Shown in pieces: positions 19,465-28,385 of a stretch of DNA of 64,000 nt. Numbering within the stretch: position 1 is the first letter of the stretch; each line of letters starts with the position of its first letter. Source of the stretch: Marinagarivorans algicola (GTDB lineage: Bacteria; Pseudomonadota; Gammaproteobacteria; Pseudomonadales; Cellvibrionaceae); contig NZ_LGAK01000014.1 of assembly GCF_001292705.1 (NCBI RefSeq), positions 62,001-126,000 on the forward strand. Direction: 5' to 3'. A model generated the notes under the pieces. The model made no database searches and had not been told where the DNA came from. It worked only from the letters and a program-made list of their open reading frames with translations. The translations under genes were made by a program, and so were the position numbers.

Positions 19465-20814
19465 ATGACAAACGACAAACCTAAACTACTAATTATTGAA
19501 GATGATAAAGGCCTACAGAGCCAGTTGCGCTGGCATTTTGACCAATACGATGTAAGCGTCGCAAGTCATCGCGAAGAGGCCATTGCCGCCGTTCGACTGA
19601 ATGAGCCCGCGGTCATTCTTCAAGATTTAGGCCTTCCACCCGATGAAGAAGGCGTTGAAGAAGGGTTTCACTGTATTCGCGAGATAAGCAGCCTACATCC
19701 CGACGCCAAAATTATCGTTATGACCGGTAATGCCGATTACGAAAACGCCGTACGCGCTGTAGCCATGGGTGCGTATGATTTTTATCAAAAACCAGTAAAC
19801 GCCGAAACGCTTGACCTGATTTTGCAGCGTGCTTTTCATATATATCAACTCGAAGAGCGTCACCGCAGAGAAGAAGACGCTCGTCAAGCGCCACTTCAAG
19901 ATGTCATAGCAGGCGATCCAGCTATGCTCAAAGTTTGTCGCATGATAGAAAAGCTCGCTCCCTCTAACGTAACATGCACCCTCACAGGCGAAAGTGGTAC
20001 AGGTAAAGAAGTACTCACCAAAGCCTTGCACAAACTCAGCCCACGTCACAAAAAGCGCCTAGTTGCCATCAACTGCGCTGCTGTACCTGAAAACCTAATG
20101 GAAGCCGAGCTTTTTGGCTACGAAAAAGGCGCCTTTACTGGCGCGGCCAAGCGCACACAAGGTAAAGTTGAAATGGCTCATGAGGGCACACTATTCTTAG
20201 ATGAAATAGGTGATATGCCGCTGGTGTTACAAGCTAAGTTGTTGCGTTTTTTACAAGAGCGCGTCATTGAACGCGTGGGCGGGCGCGAAGAGATCCCCAT
20301 TGATGTGCGCGTAGTGTGCGCAACAAACAAAAACCTCCTAGAAATGACCAAAGATGGCAGCTTCCGCGAAGATTTGTATTATCGCATTTGTGAAATGGAA
20401 ATTCACATCCCCCCTTTGCGCGAACGTCATGGCGACAAATTATTGCTCGCTCGCCATTTTTTAAACATGTATAACGCACAAAATGGCACCCATATTTCAG
20501 GCTTTTCACCTGATGCTGTCGACACAATTGACAGCTATTCATGGCCTGGCAATATTCGCGAAATGGAAAACCGCATTAAGCGTGCACTGGTGATGTGCGA
20601 CGGCAAGCTCATTACGACAGATGATTTAGGTATGCATAATAACGAAAATACCTTCTTAAACTTGCGACAAGTGCGCTATCAAGCCGAAAAAACAGCGATT
20701 GTTCGCGCTTTAGGTATGACCGAGAGTAATATTTCTGCAACGGCAAAACTGCTCGGCGTCACCCGCCCAACCCTCTATGACTTAATGAAAAAATATAATA
20801 TCAATGCTAATTGA
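19465..20814 (+). CDS. prsR: PEP-CTERM-box sigma-54-dependent response regulator PrsR
   Basis: A 449-residue NtrC-class activator. The receiver domain has acidic pocket Glu12-Asp13-Asp14 and phospho-acceptor Asp54 (ILQDLGLP). The AAA+ sigma-54 activation domain has Walker A GESGTGKE (175-182) and the sigma-54-contacting GAFTGA loop (222-227). A Fis-type HTH (ATAKLLGVTRPTLYDLMKKY) ends the protein. The receiver shows the PrsR-type insertion LGLPPDEEGVEEGFHCI. It is partnered with prsK and followed by a gene with a good sigma-54 promoter, its most obvious target. rpoN is encoded in this same window. Confidence 0.93.
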   Translation: MTNDKPKLLIIEDDKGLQSQLRWHFDQYDVSVASHREEAIAAVRLNEPAVILQDLGLPPDEEGVEEGFHCIREISSLHPDAKIIVMTGNADYENAVRAVAMGAYDFYQKPVNAETLDLILQRAFHIYQLEERHRREEDARQAPLQDVIAGDPAMLKVCRMIEKLAPSNVTCTLTGESGTGKEVLTKALHKLSPRHKKRLVAINCAAVPENLMEAELFGYEKGAFTGAAKRTQGKVEMAHEGTLFLDEIGDMPLVLQAKLLRFLQERVIERVGGREEIPIDVRVVCATNKNLLEMTKDGSFREDLYYRICEMEIHIPPLRERHGDKLLLARHFLNMYNAQNGTHISGFSPDAVDTIDSYSWPGNIREMENRIKRALVMCDGKLITTDDLGMHNNENTFLNLRQVRYQAEKTAIVRALGMTESNISATAKLLGVTRPTLYDLMKKYNINAN

Positions 20815-20986
20815 TGCTTAGATTAACGCCTAAAGACCGCAAGTGTCGATAAACTATACATAAGTGTAACCATCAACCTAAACGCCTGGTAACACACCTA
20901 AAAGTCATTTTGAAAATAAACAATAAAACAATATAAATCAATAGTTTAAAAAAAATAATGCCGTAACTTTTGGTAACAAAAAAACA

Positions 20987-21002
20987 TGGCACGCTCTCTG
21001 CT
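20987..21002 (+). promoter_or_regulatory. Sigma-54 (-24/-12) promoter of the PEP-CTERM-like miniprotein
   Basis: TGGCACGCTCTCTGCT matches the TGGCACG-N4-TTGCW consensus except for one base, with the correct 12-base spacing between the GG and GC elements. It lies 93 bases upstream of the ATG at 21095. TGGTAACA occurs twice upstream (20887-20894 and 20971-20978), so repeated GTAAC-containing sites are candidates for PrsR binding. Promoter and spacing are seen directly; regulation by PrsR is inferred. Confidence 0.85.
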
Positions 21003-21094
21003 TGTGCGGTAATATCAATAGCAAACTGGCTACATAGCGAGTTGCTTGAACAACTACACGCTCCAGCCGATTAAGGTTGACAAAGGAGAGCTTT

Positions 21095-21277
21095 ATGAAA
21101 GGTAATATTAAATTTTTAAGCAAAGCTGCACTCGTTATTGCAGTATTTGCACAAACCTCCGCTGCCGATACTGTACTGCCTATTATTGGTAGTAGCGGCC
21201 TTAACGAACCGCTGTATCTCAGTATCTGCGGTCTAGGCCTGTTGATTCTAGGCATGAAAAACAAGCCCTCGATATAG
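21095..21277 (+). CDS. PEP-CTERM-like miniprotein (60 residues)
   Basis: The ATG at 21095 has a strong AAGGAGA site. The product has a signal peptide (KFLSKAALVIAVFAQTSAA, about 6-24), then only about 13 residues (ADTVLPIIGSSGL). It ends in NEPLYLSICGLGLLILGMKNK (about 37-57), read as NEP, a short hydrophobic helix and a basic end. This tripartite ending resembles the exosortase target signal (PEP motif, transmembrane helix, Arg/Lys cluster), with Asn replacing the first Pro. If processed at both ends, the mature part would be tiny. The gene stands alone between prsR and the glycosyltransferase behind a sigma-54 promoter. The family is inferred from the motif and context. Confidence 0.75.
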   Translation: MKGNIKFLSKAALVIAVFAQTSAADTVLPIIGSSGLNEPLYLSICGLGLLILGMKNKPSI

Positions 21278-21345
21278 CATAGGCCAATATAGCATCAACT
21301 AATACAGCACCAGGTGATATAGCACCAAGAGATATAGCGTAAGCC
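21271..21345. repeat. Five tandem 15-bp repeats (GATATAGCA type)
   Basis: Five consecutive 15-bp units starting at 21271, 21286, 21301, 21316 and 21331 share the form RATAYAGCRY. The first unit contains the stop codon of the miniprotein gene. The units contain in-frame stops, so they are not a coding extension. They lie in the 3' untranslated region. Confidence 0.85.
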
Positions 21346-21377
21346 GGTCACACCAACGCATAGACATGACGGTAGCA

Positions 21378-21422
21378 AGCTATCACAGTACGAGCTATCA
21401 CAATACAAGCTATCAACAGCAG
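21378..21422. repeat. Three tandem 15-bp repeats (AGCTATCAC type)
   Basis: Units start at 21378, 21393 and 21408 and share AGCTATCA. The period equals that of the array just upstream, but the sequence differs. Both arrays lie between the miniprotein stop and the terminator at 21540. The rest of 21278-21737 holds no gene I can support. Confidence 0.85.
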
Positions 21423-21539
21423 CACAATTGTTTAAATAGGCACCCTCGACAAGTAGTGTTCAGGCAGCCGCTTAGGTAAACATTCTGATTTTAGCGACCT
21501 TCAAAATGTAGCACTGATTATGCACAGCAACTTCAAGCG

Positions 21540-21563
21540 GCGCCCACTATGGCGCTTTTTTTT
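21540..21563 (+). terminator. Rho-independent terminator after the miniprotein transcript
   Basis: GCGCC (21540-21544) and GGCGC (21551-21555) enclose a 6-nt loop and are followed by T8. It would end the sigma-54 transcript about 540 nt after the promoter, leaving a long 3' untranslated region that contains both repeat arrays. Confidence 0.75.
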
Positions 21564-21737
21564 GGCTAGTCGATACTAGCGTCAATCAATAGCTGAGTTG
21601 ATTGGATTTTCAGGCTTTGATGGATCAGCCGATGGGCAACCCGAGCAAGTATATAGATCCAACATACGAAGCGATAAAGGCGCAACTCTTACAGCAACTG
21701 CTATACTGGCGCAACACAATATAGGCAATGATAAGTC

Positions 21738-23168
21738 ATGTATTCGACCCCACAAAAGCCCAGTTTGACTCGCTCTAAACGCCTGTTGCAAAATCACGAC
21801 ACCCTTGCTCAATGGATTCAACACAGCCTAAATCTTGTGGTCGTGGGCGTAACGCTCATTATCTTAGCGCTGTGGCGAGATGGCACTATGGGCGACCACT
21901 ACCGCGTCATGCTGGGGTTTTCTTTGTTGATTATGACAATCATTTACAACTGGTTTGGTGTATTTAGACGATTTGAAAACCTTTTTGGCGGCATGCAGCA
22001 TTTGGCACGCGCTTGGGGTACAGTGATTATTATCCTAGCTTGGCTCGCTTTTTTAACGAAAACCTCCGAAGCTTACTCTCGCCAAGTGATTGTTTATTGG
22101 GTCTTCATTGCTTATATACTGCAAGTGGCAGTCCTTTATTTAACCCATACAATACATGCAGTATACCGTACACGGTACCGCGCGCGTATGCCGGCTATTA
22201 TTATTGGTACCGGTAGCATGGCAAAACACCTTGCTCAATCAATCAGCAATAACACTTGGCTTAACGACAAAATTGTTGGAGTTATTGGTGACCAGCAAGC
22301 ACAAGAGCACTGGAACGATAGTGATATACCGCTACTCGGCACTGAGAGCGACATATGTGCACTCATTGACCAGTACGCCATAAAACGGGTATACATGGCG
22401 CTACCGCTAGCTGATAGCAACCGTATTCAAGATATTCAAAACACCCTCTTCGAATACAATATTGACCTTATTTGGGCACCCGATATTTTTTCGTTACACT
22501 TACTCAATCACAGTGTACGCGAAGCTGGTGGGGTACCACTGATCAACCTCAATGAAACACCGCTACGCGCTGGCGGCCCCGCGTTTATCAAAGACTGCAT
22601 GGATAAAACCATTGCCTTATGCGCCATTATTGCTTTATCTCCCCTCTTGATTGCTGCTGCACTGGCCGTTAAGCTCAGCTCTAAAGGGCCCATTATTTTC
22701 AAGCAAGTACGCGATGGCTGGGACGGTAAGAAGTTTTACGTTTTTAAGTTTCGTAGTATGTATCAACACCAAGCCAAAGGCATTATTGAGCAAGCCAAGC
22801 GCAGTGATAGCCGCATTACCCCTGTAGGCCGTTTTTTGCGTCGCAGCAGTATCGATGAGCTACCTCAACTTTTTAATGTACTCAATGGTAGTATGTCTCT
22901 CGTAGGCCCGCGCCCGCATGCCGAGTCTCACAATCAATATTACTCCGATAAGGTCAACGCCTACCTCGCTCGCCACCGCATTAAACCTGGTATTACTGGG
23001 CTCGCACAAATTAACGGCTGTCGAGGCGAAACCGAAGACATCAAAGACATGGCAAGACGCGTTGAATACGATCTTGCCTACATTGCTAATTGGTCGCCTC
23101 TGCTCGACATTCAAATTCTTATCGCTACTCCTATGCGACTTATCTCTAAAGTAGGTAATGCTTATTAA
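21738..23168 (+). CDS. Undecaprenyl-phosphate sugar phosphotransferase (WcaJ/EpsE-type)
   Basis: A 476-residue polyprenyl-phosphate hexose-1-phosphate transferase that puts the first sugar on the lipid carrier for exopolysaccharide synthesis. It has four N-terminal membrane segments and a nucleotide-binding-like region (IIIGTGSMAKHLAQSI, about 155-170). A re-entrant hydrophobic stretch (about 290-310) and the catalytic domain follow, with FKQVRDGWDGKKFYVFKFRS, SSIDELPQLFNVL and SLVGPRPHA. It belongs to the long family with a CoA-binding-like domain. Context next to prsK/prsR supports an exopolysaccharide role; the sugar (often glucose) is not determined. No other polysaccharide genes follow. 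Confidence 0.9.
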   Translation: MYSTPQKPSLTRSKRLLQNHDTLAQWIQHSLNLVVVGVTLIILALWRDGTMGDHYRVMLGFSLLIMTIIYNWFGVFRRFENLFGGMQHLARAWGTVIIILAWLAFLTKTSEAYSRQVIVYWVFIAYILQVAVLYLTHTIHAVYRTRYRARMPAIIIGTGSMAKHLAQSISNNTWLNDKIVGVIGDQQAQEHWNDSDIPLLGTESDICALIDQYAIKRVYMALPLADSNRIQDIQNTLFEYNIDLIWAPDIFSLHLLNHSVREAGGVPLINLNETPLRAGGPAFIKDCMDKTIALCAIIALSPLLIAAALAVKLSSKGPIIFKQVRDGWDGKKFYVFKFRSMYQHQAKGIIEQAKRSDSRITPVGRFLRRSSIDELPQLFNVLNGSMSLVGPRPHAESHNQYYSDKVNAYLARHRIKPGITGLAQINGCRGETEDIKDMARRVEYDLAYIANWSPLLDIQILIATPMRLISKVGNAY

Positions 23169-23293
23169 TGAAAGTCGCTGCATGGCGGCTGTATCTAAAC
23201 ATCATGCGGCCAATACAGTGCCGTTTTTGCTGCCCTATACAGCACCCGGTTATCCATCACTGATTCACACAATGCGGCAGCAACAAACAAAAG

Positions 23294-23515
23294 CTAACCT
23301 TTCATGCCTCTCAATGGCTCAAGTACCCGCTCTTGCCCATGCGTTTTAATATCTAAAAGTAGCGCTAATAACTGCCCTAAGCCCCCCTCTGGCAAGCCTT
23401 TACTCGCCAACCATAATAAATACTCTTCGGGTATATCCATTAAAATGGTCCCCGCATATTTGCCAAACGGCATTTTTTGATTAGCCAGAGCCAGCAAGTG
23501 TTTTTCTTCGATCAT
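23294..23515 (-). CDS. DUF3820 family small protein
   Basis: A 73-residue product with the DUF3820 core MPFGKYAGTILMDIPEEYLLWL followed by GLPEGGLGQLLALLLDIK. Members are small cytoplasmic proteins of unclear role, annotated in places as putative quorum-sensing-regulated factors. It lies convergent to the glycosyltransferase and divergent from mgsA. Confidence 0.85.
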   Translation of the reverse strand: MIEEKHLLALANQKMPFGKYAGTILMDIPEEYLLWLASKGLPEGGLGQLLALLLDIKTHGQERVLEPLRGMKG

Positions 23516-23584
23516 TCGTTATATCCTATGATTACCGGCTATGCTAGCCACTAAAAACCATGCCATGTTGAAGAGAATGACACA

Positions 23585-24055
23585 ATGGACTTTACCCTTG
23601 CTACACTACCTCAGCACAAAACCATTGCATTAGTCGCACACGATAATCGAAAAAAAGCACTAATAGAATGGGCTTCCAAACATAAGCAACTCTTAAGCTT
23701 GCACGCGTTATGCGCAACAGGGACAACAGGCCAGCGAATTGAGCAGGCGATTAATATACCTGTCAGGCAGTTTTTAAGTGGCCCTCTGGGAGGCGATCAG
23801 CAAATTGGCGGCCAAATTGCCGAAGGAGGTATTCATTGCTTAATCTTTTTTTGGGACCCGTTTGAGCCTATGCCTCACGATCCAGATGTCAAAGCCTTGT
23901 TGCGTTTAGCCTCGGTATGGAATATTCCCGTTGCATGCAACAGCAGTACTGCTGACCTTATGATTTCTAGCCCGTTGTTCACACTAGAAAGTGTACGTGA
24001 AATCCCTGACTACACAAAATATTCAGCCCAAAGAACTTCACAGGAAGATTCTTAA
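23585..24055 (+). CDS. mgsA: Methylglyoxal synthase
   Basis: MgsA converts dihydroxyacetone phosphate to methylglyoxal and phosphate, a bypass used when phosphorylated sugars build up. The 156-residue length is typical. Catalytic Asp71 sits in [11 protein letters not shown], and the phosphate-binding ATGTTGQ (45-49 region) and [20 protein letters not shown] are highly conserved. It is a single-gene unit with its own upstream region. Detoxification genes (gloA, gloB) are not nearby. Confidence 0.96.
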   Translation: MDFTLATLPQHKTIALVAHDNRKKALIEWASKHKQLLSLHALCATGTTGQRIEQAINIPVRQFLSGPLGGDQQIGGQIAEGGIHCLIFFWDPFEPMPHDPDVKALLRLASVWNIPVACNSSTADLMISSPLFTLESVREIPDYTKYSAQRTSQEDS

Positions 24056-24162
24056 AATGCCCTTCGCACATCGGTCAACATCGTGCTGTTCGCTTTATTC
24101 GTTCTTATCATGCATACCCAACAACCCGTCGATAATTCATAATCCATAACAAGAGAAATACC

Positions 24163-24720
24163 ATGAAAAAATTATTAACATTATTTGCCATCACATTTTT
24201 TAGTGTCGCCGCTCAAGCAAAAGATATAGCAGGCGTCGAGCTACCCGACCAACTCACGCATCAGCAAAGCACATTAGTCTTAAATGGGGCCGGCATTAGA
24301 AAAAAACTTTTTATCGACATTTATGCTGCTGCTTTATATTTACCCGCGCCTTCCAGTAACAATCATATGATTATTCAAAAAGATGGTGTTATGGCGTTGA
24401 AACTGCATATTATATCGGGATTATTAAATTCAGATAAAATGAAAAAAGCAACACGCGAAGGTTTTGAGAAATCCACAAAAGGTAACACCGCTCCCATCCA
24501 AAATACTATAGATGCGCTGATTGATACCTTTAAAGAAGATATTAAAAAAAATGACGTTTTTGATTTTATTTATGAACCAGGAGCAGGTATGCATGTTGTC
24601 AAAAATGGCGCACTCAAAACCACACTCAAAGGGCTCGCATTTAAACAGGCTTTTTTTGGCATTTGGTTATCCGACCAACCCATTCAAAAAAGTCTAAAAA
24701 AAGGATTACTTAACCCATAA
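24163..24720 (+). CDS. Periplasmic chalcone isomerase-like protein
   Basis: A 185-residue protein with a signal peptide (MKKLLTLFAITFFSVAAQA) and the bacterial chalcone-isomerase-like pattern: LVLNGAGIRKKLFIDIYAAALYLP near residue 40-63, then a basic helical middle and a C-terminal FKQAFFGIWLSDQPI. Bacterial members share the fatty-acid-binding chalcone isomerase fold, but an isomerase activity is not generally shown. The ATG has an AAGAGA site. Its function here is unknown; export to the periplasm is inferred from the signal peptide. Confidence 0.83.
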   Translation: MKKLLTLFAITFFSVAAQAKDIAGVELPDQLTHQQSTLVLNGAGIRKKLFIDIYAAALYLPAPSSNNHMIIQKDGVMALKLHIISGLLNSDKMKKATREGFEKSTKGNTAPIQNTIDALIDTFKEDIKKNDVFDFIYEPGAGMHVVKNGALKTTLKGLAFKQAFFGIWLSDQPIQKSLKKGLLNP

Positions 24721-24730
24721 TTCATCAATC

Positions 24731-24787
24731 ACAAGGCAAGCAAGCTGACTATTCATCAATAGCGAATATGTCAGCTGAGCACCTTGT
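24731..24787. terminator. Large stem-loop between convergent genes
   Basis: ACAAGG (24731) pairs with CCTTGT (24782-24787). Inside it AGCTGACTATTC pairs with GAATATGTCAGCT with a single bulge around a 9-nt loop. It has no T-run, so it is not a canonical intrinsic terminator. Its position between two convergent 3' ends suggests a transcript-end or mRNA-stabilising role. Confidence 0.45.
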
Positions 24788-24799
24788 AGCTGCTATGCA

Positions 24800-26704
24800 T
24801 CACGGCATATTTTTAAATTGCAAGTCAGCCAAGTGTTTGTATAACTCGGAGCTCTCTAATAATGCCTCGTGCGTTCCTTGAGCCACCAGTTCCCCCCGAT
24901 CTAAAACCGCTATCGAATCGGCATGCAATATCGTTGCTAGCCGGTGGGCGATAATAATTGTGGTCCTATTTTGCATTAATCGATCAAGCGCTTGCTGCAC
25001 TCGGTGCTCACTTTCGGCATCGAGTGCACTAGTTGCCTCATCTAGCAACAAGATTTTGGGGTCTTTTAAGATTGCTCGTGCAATGGCTAGGCGCTGTTTT
25101 TGGCCGCCCGATAAGCGCGTGCCTTGCTCCCCCAAATGACTATTGTAACCATCTTGTAATTGCACAATAAATTCATGGGCATAAGCGGCTTTGGCCGCAG
25201 CAATAACTTCCTCGTCGCAGGCTTCAGGTTTACCGTAGCGAATGTTATACCAAACATCTTCAGTAAATAAAGCAGGCTCTTGCGGCACAACGGCTATTTG
25301 CTGACGCAAAGTGGCTGTATCTAAAGTGCGAATATCCGTACCCGCTAGCGTAATGCAACCTTTTATGGGATCGTAAAAGCGCTGTAATAATTCAAATAGC
25401 GTCGATTTACCCGCACCAGAAGGCCCCACTAACGCTAAAGTCTGGCCTGCTTTAATACTCAAATTAATATCTAATAAAGCGGGCTTATCGGGTCGCGATG
25501 GGTAATAAAAATTCACGTGCTCAAAAGATACTAGCGGGGCACTTATAGGGTGAGCAGCTGGCGCTTGAGCACCTAACAATGCAGGTGCCTTGACGGGAAT
25601 CAAGGTTTTAACGTTGAGCAAATCAACCAGCCGCTCAGTCGCACCACTGGCGCGCTGCAGCTCGCCATAAACCTCAGAAATCGTCGCTACGGCTGTGGCC
25701 ATCATAATCGCATAAAAAACAAACGCCGCCAAATCGCCTCCTGTCATACGCCCGGCCAACATATCATTACCACCAACCCACAATAAACCACTAATCGCAC
25801 CAAACATCAGTAAAATAACGCAGGCAATTAACAGTGCCCGCTGGCGAATTCTTTGCTTAGCCACAATAAAAGCACCTTCCACTTCACGACCGAAGGCTTG
25901 GCTCTCATGCACTTCACGGGTATAACTTTGCACCGTTTTGATATGCTGAATAATTTCACCAGCATAAGAGCCTACACCAGCGATGGAATCTTGACTGGCC
26001 TTTGAAAGTTTCTGCACTCGACGGCCATAAAGTACGATAGGCAAAAAAACCATTGGTACGCCAATTAACACCATTAAACTCAACTTTAAATTCGTTAGCA
26101 ACAGCAACCCCAATGCGCCAATAAATATGAGTGCGCTGCGCAGTGCCATCGAGAACGATGAGCCAATGATGTTTTGTAGTAGTGTCGTATCGGTCGTCAA
26201 GCGCGACATAATTTCGCCGCTGCGATTAGTCTCGAAATAATTTGGGTGCAATGTAATAATATGGTTAAAGACCGCTTTGCGTAAATCTGCAACTACGCGC
26301 TCGCCCAACCAAGACACCGAGTAAAAGCGTGCATAAGTGCCGAGAGCCATCAATAAAGACAAGCTCATAATCATGATTACAGCATTAGCCAAAGCAGCAC
26401 TCGAGCGAGCCACGAACCCGTCATCAATTAACAACCTAACGCCCTGCCCAATTGACAAAGTGATGGCCGCGGTAATTATCAGCATCATGCCTGCAAAGAC
26501 TAGTGTTTTTTTGTAAGGGCGTATAAATTGCCAAAGCGATCGCAGCACCGATAACTCACTTGCGCCATCAGTCTCCGGTGGCACTTGGAATTTATCGACA
26601 GCGCCATGACTAGGATGCACCTGCGCATGCGATACATCATCTAAGTCGGCGTGCGCTACTAGGGGTTCATCTAGGGGTTCATCAACACTTGGGGTATTGC
26701 TCAT
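24800..26704 (-). CDS. ABC transporter, fused permease/ATPase (MsbA/lipid-exporter type)
   Basis: A 634-residue half-transporter. Six membrane segments occupy about residues 70-370, with the exporter signature (VFNHIITLHPNYFETNRSGE). The nucleotide-binding domain has Walker A GPSGAGKST (427-435), LSGGQKQRLAIARA and ILLLDEATSALD, and an H-loop (IIIAHRLAT). It acts as a homodimer in the inner membrane. The substrate (lipid A core, other lipid or drug) cannot be read. The gene has a perfect in-frame 12-bp duplication at 26660-26683 coding for Asp-Glu-Pro-Leu twice near the N-terminus. Confidence 0.9.
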   Translation of the reverse strand: MSNTPSVDEPLDEPLVAHADLDDVSHAQVHPSHGAVDKFQVPPETDGASELSVLRSLWQFIRPYKKTLVFAGMMLIITAAITLSIGQGVRLLIDDGFVARSSAALANAVIMIMSLSLLMALGTYARFYSVSWLGERVVADLRKAVFNHIITLHPNYFETNRSGEIMSRLTTDTTLLQNIIGSSFSMALRSALIFIGALGLLLLTNLKLSLMVLIGVPMVFLPIVLYGRRVQKLSKASQDSIAGVGSYAGEIIQHIKTVQSYTREVHESQAFGREVEGAFIVAKQRIRQRALLIACVILLMFGAISGLLWVGGNDMLAGRMTGGDLAAFVFYAIMMATAVATISEVYGELQRASGATERLVDLLNVKTLIPVKAPALLGAQAPAAHPISAPLVSFEHVNFYYPSRPDKPALLDINLSIKAGQTLALVGPSGAGKSTLFELLQRFYDPIKGCITLAGTDIRTLDTATLRQQIAVVPQEPALFTEDVWYNIRYGKPEACDEEVIAAAKAAYAHEFIVQLQDGYNSHLGEQGTRLSGGQKQRLAIARAILKDPKILLLDEATSALDAESEHRVQQALDRLMQNRTTIIIAHRLATILHADSIAVLDRGELVAQGTHEALLESSELYKHLADLQFKNMP

Positions 26705-26830
26705 CTATTTCTCGCAGCTATACAATTATTGCTCGATAGTAACGCATTCACGCAACAATTGTATCATCCATTCAAAGCAATCCCCCGCCTCTATCGGAAG
26801 AGATTTGTCAGTCTGGCCAAAAGCGACCTA

Positions 26831-28264
26831 TTATTTAATATACAACCACTTCAGCGCCTTCATTAAAAAGTGATTTTGTTTGAGCAGCAAACCGACCCGT
26901 GGGTTAAACCCACTTGATACAAAAGTATTTTTAGCATGGCTAAACGTTAAAAAACCTTCTTTACCATGATAATGCCCCATCCCCGAGTAGCCCACACCAC
27001 CAAAAGGCACGTCATCTGCCGTAACTTGCACGAGCGTATCATTGACTGCAACGGTTCCACTGAGTGTTTGCGCCATAATATAATCCTGAGCTTGTTTATC
27101 TTGCCCTAAAATATAAAGCGCCAGCGGGTGATGATGCTGCCGAATATAATCTAGCGCCTCATCAAGCGTGTCATAACTCATAATAGGCAGTATTGGGCCA
27201 AACAGTTCTTCTTGCATAAGCTGCATGTCATCATTGACCTGCACTACAAGATGCAGCCCCATGCGATGCTTTTGTGCATCTTCTTGATACTGCTCAAGAG
27301 GTTTAATAATGCGCGCACCCAAAGCTTGCGCCTGCTGTAAATAGCCATTAAGACGCTTGTAGTGCGCATCGCTAATAATAGAGGTTAAATTATCGCCCTC
27401 AACACCTTGTTTAAAATGCGTTTGGTAAAGTTCACAAAGTTGTTGAATTAACGGTTGCTCAAGTGATTTGGGCACCAAGACATAATCAGGCGCAACGCAA
27501 ATTTGCCCCGCATTAGACATTTTGCCAAATAGTAGTGCTTGCGCTGCTTTTTTAATATCGGCGTGCTCGGTAATAATCACTGGCGACTTACCACCTAACT
27601 CTAATGTGACAGGCGTTAAATTATGACTTGCCGCAGCCATCACCAACTTGCCCACACCAATCGAGCCAGTAAAAAATAAATGAGCAAAAGGCAGTGCCGA
27701 AAATTCAGCCGCAACCGTACTATCCCCTTGTATCACTTGGCAATGCTGGCTAAGTTCACCTGCAAAGAGTTTTTCGAGTATGGCATTAGTGTGCGGGGTA
27801 AACTCGCTCAACTTCAACATCGCTCGGTTACCTGCGGCAATAGCTGTAATAACCGGCACAATAGCTAGTTGAATAGGATAGTTCCACGGAGCAATGACAC
27901 CCACAACGCCTTTAGGTTGATAGTGAACACTCGCCTTAGATGGCCATAGACTCAGGCCCACCGAGCGACGACTTGGCTTTGACCAGCGCGGCAATTTTTT
28001 TATTGCATGAGCCAATGCTTGCATTGTTGGCACGATATCGCCAACCAGAGTATCGAAAGCGGTTCGATAACCAAAATCTTTAGAGGCAGCCTCAATCAAC
28101 TCACCCTCTAATGCCACCATGCGCTCACGCAATTGTTTTAATAGCGCAAGGCGCTCAGAAATTGGCAAATAAGGCGATTGATAAAACAAGTTTTTCAATA
28201 CTTCAAAGTGATTAACAAGCGAGGCTGCTGGCTGGATTTTGGCTGGCTGGGTATGAATAGTCAC
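26831..28264 (-). CDS. Coniferyl-aldehyde-dehydrogenase-type aldehyde dehydrogenase
   Basis: A 477-residue class-3-like aldehyde dehydrogenase using NAD(P)+. Glu222 (TLELGGKSP) and nucleophile Cys256 (NAGQICVAPDYV) are the expected catalytic residues, with a substrate loop GVVGVIAPWNYP. The C-terminal extension after VPFGGVGYSGMGHYHGKEGF ends in a hydrophobic basic tail (LLLKQNHFLMKALKWLYIK), suggesting membrane association. This form resembles coniferyl aldehyde dehydrogenase (CalB) of lignin-monomer catabolism, but related enzymes oxidise fatty or other aromatic aldehydes. No pathway neighbours are present. Confidence 0.85.
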   Translation of the reverse strand: MTIHTQPAKIQPAASLVNHFEVLKNLFYQSPYLPISERLALLKQLRERMVALEGELIEAASKDFGYRTAFDTLVGDIVPTMQALAHAIKKLPRWSKPSRRSVGLSLWPSKASVHYQPKGVVGVIAPWNYPIQLAIVPVITAIAAGNRAMLKLSEFTPHTNAILEKLFAGELSQHCQVIQGDSTVAAEFSALPFAHLFFTGSIGVGKLVMAAASHNLTPVTLELGGKSPVIITEHADIKKAAQALLFGKMSNAGQICVAPDYVLVPKSLEQPLIQQLCELYQTHFKQGVEGDNLTSIISDAHYKRLNGYLQQAQALGARIIKPLEQYQEDAQKHRMGLHLVVQVNDDMQLMQEELFGPILPIMSYDTLDEALDYIRQHHHPLALYILGQDKQAQDYIMAQTLSGTVAVNDTLVQVTADDVPFGGVGYSGMGHYHGKEGFLTFSHAKNTFVSSGFNPRVGLLLKQNHFLMKALKWLYIK

Positions 28265-28385
28265 AATAGATACTCGTTGTAGAATTCATTAAAAACTATA
28301 ACGCCCTTTAGTTGCGTAAGCAATAGACAGGTAAAGATCGCCCCTAAAGACTCAAACTAATATAAACACCAGCATTATAAGCATG

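Noticed and set aside
21564-21737. Second sigma-54 promoter before the sugar transferase
   Set aside because: TGGCGCAACACAATATAG near 21704 has the -24 element but no GC at -12 in the right place.
21582-21824. Minus-strand frame with a CSGC cysteine pair overlapping the sugar transferase start
   Set aside because: It overlaps a clear gene in antisense and its cysteines occur once; no family support.
23158-23349. Plus-strand frame overlapping the end of the sugar transferase and the start of DUF3820
   Set aside because: No family signature, and it runs antisense through a well-supported gene.
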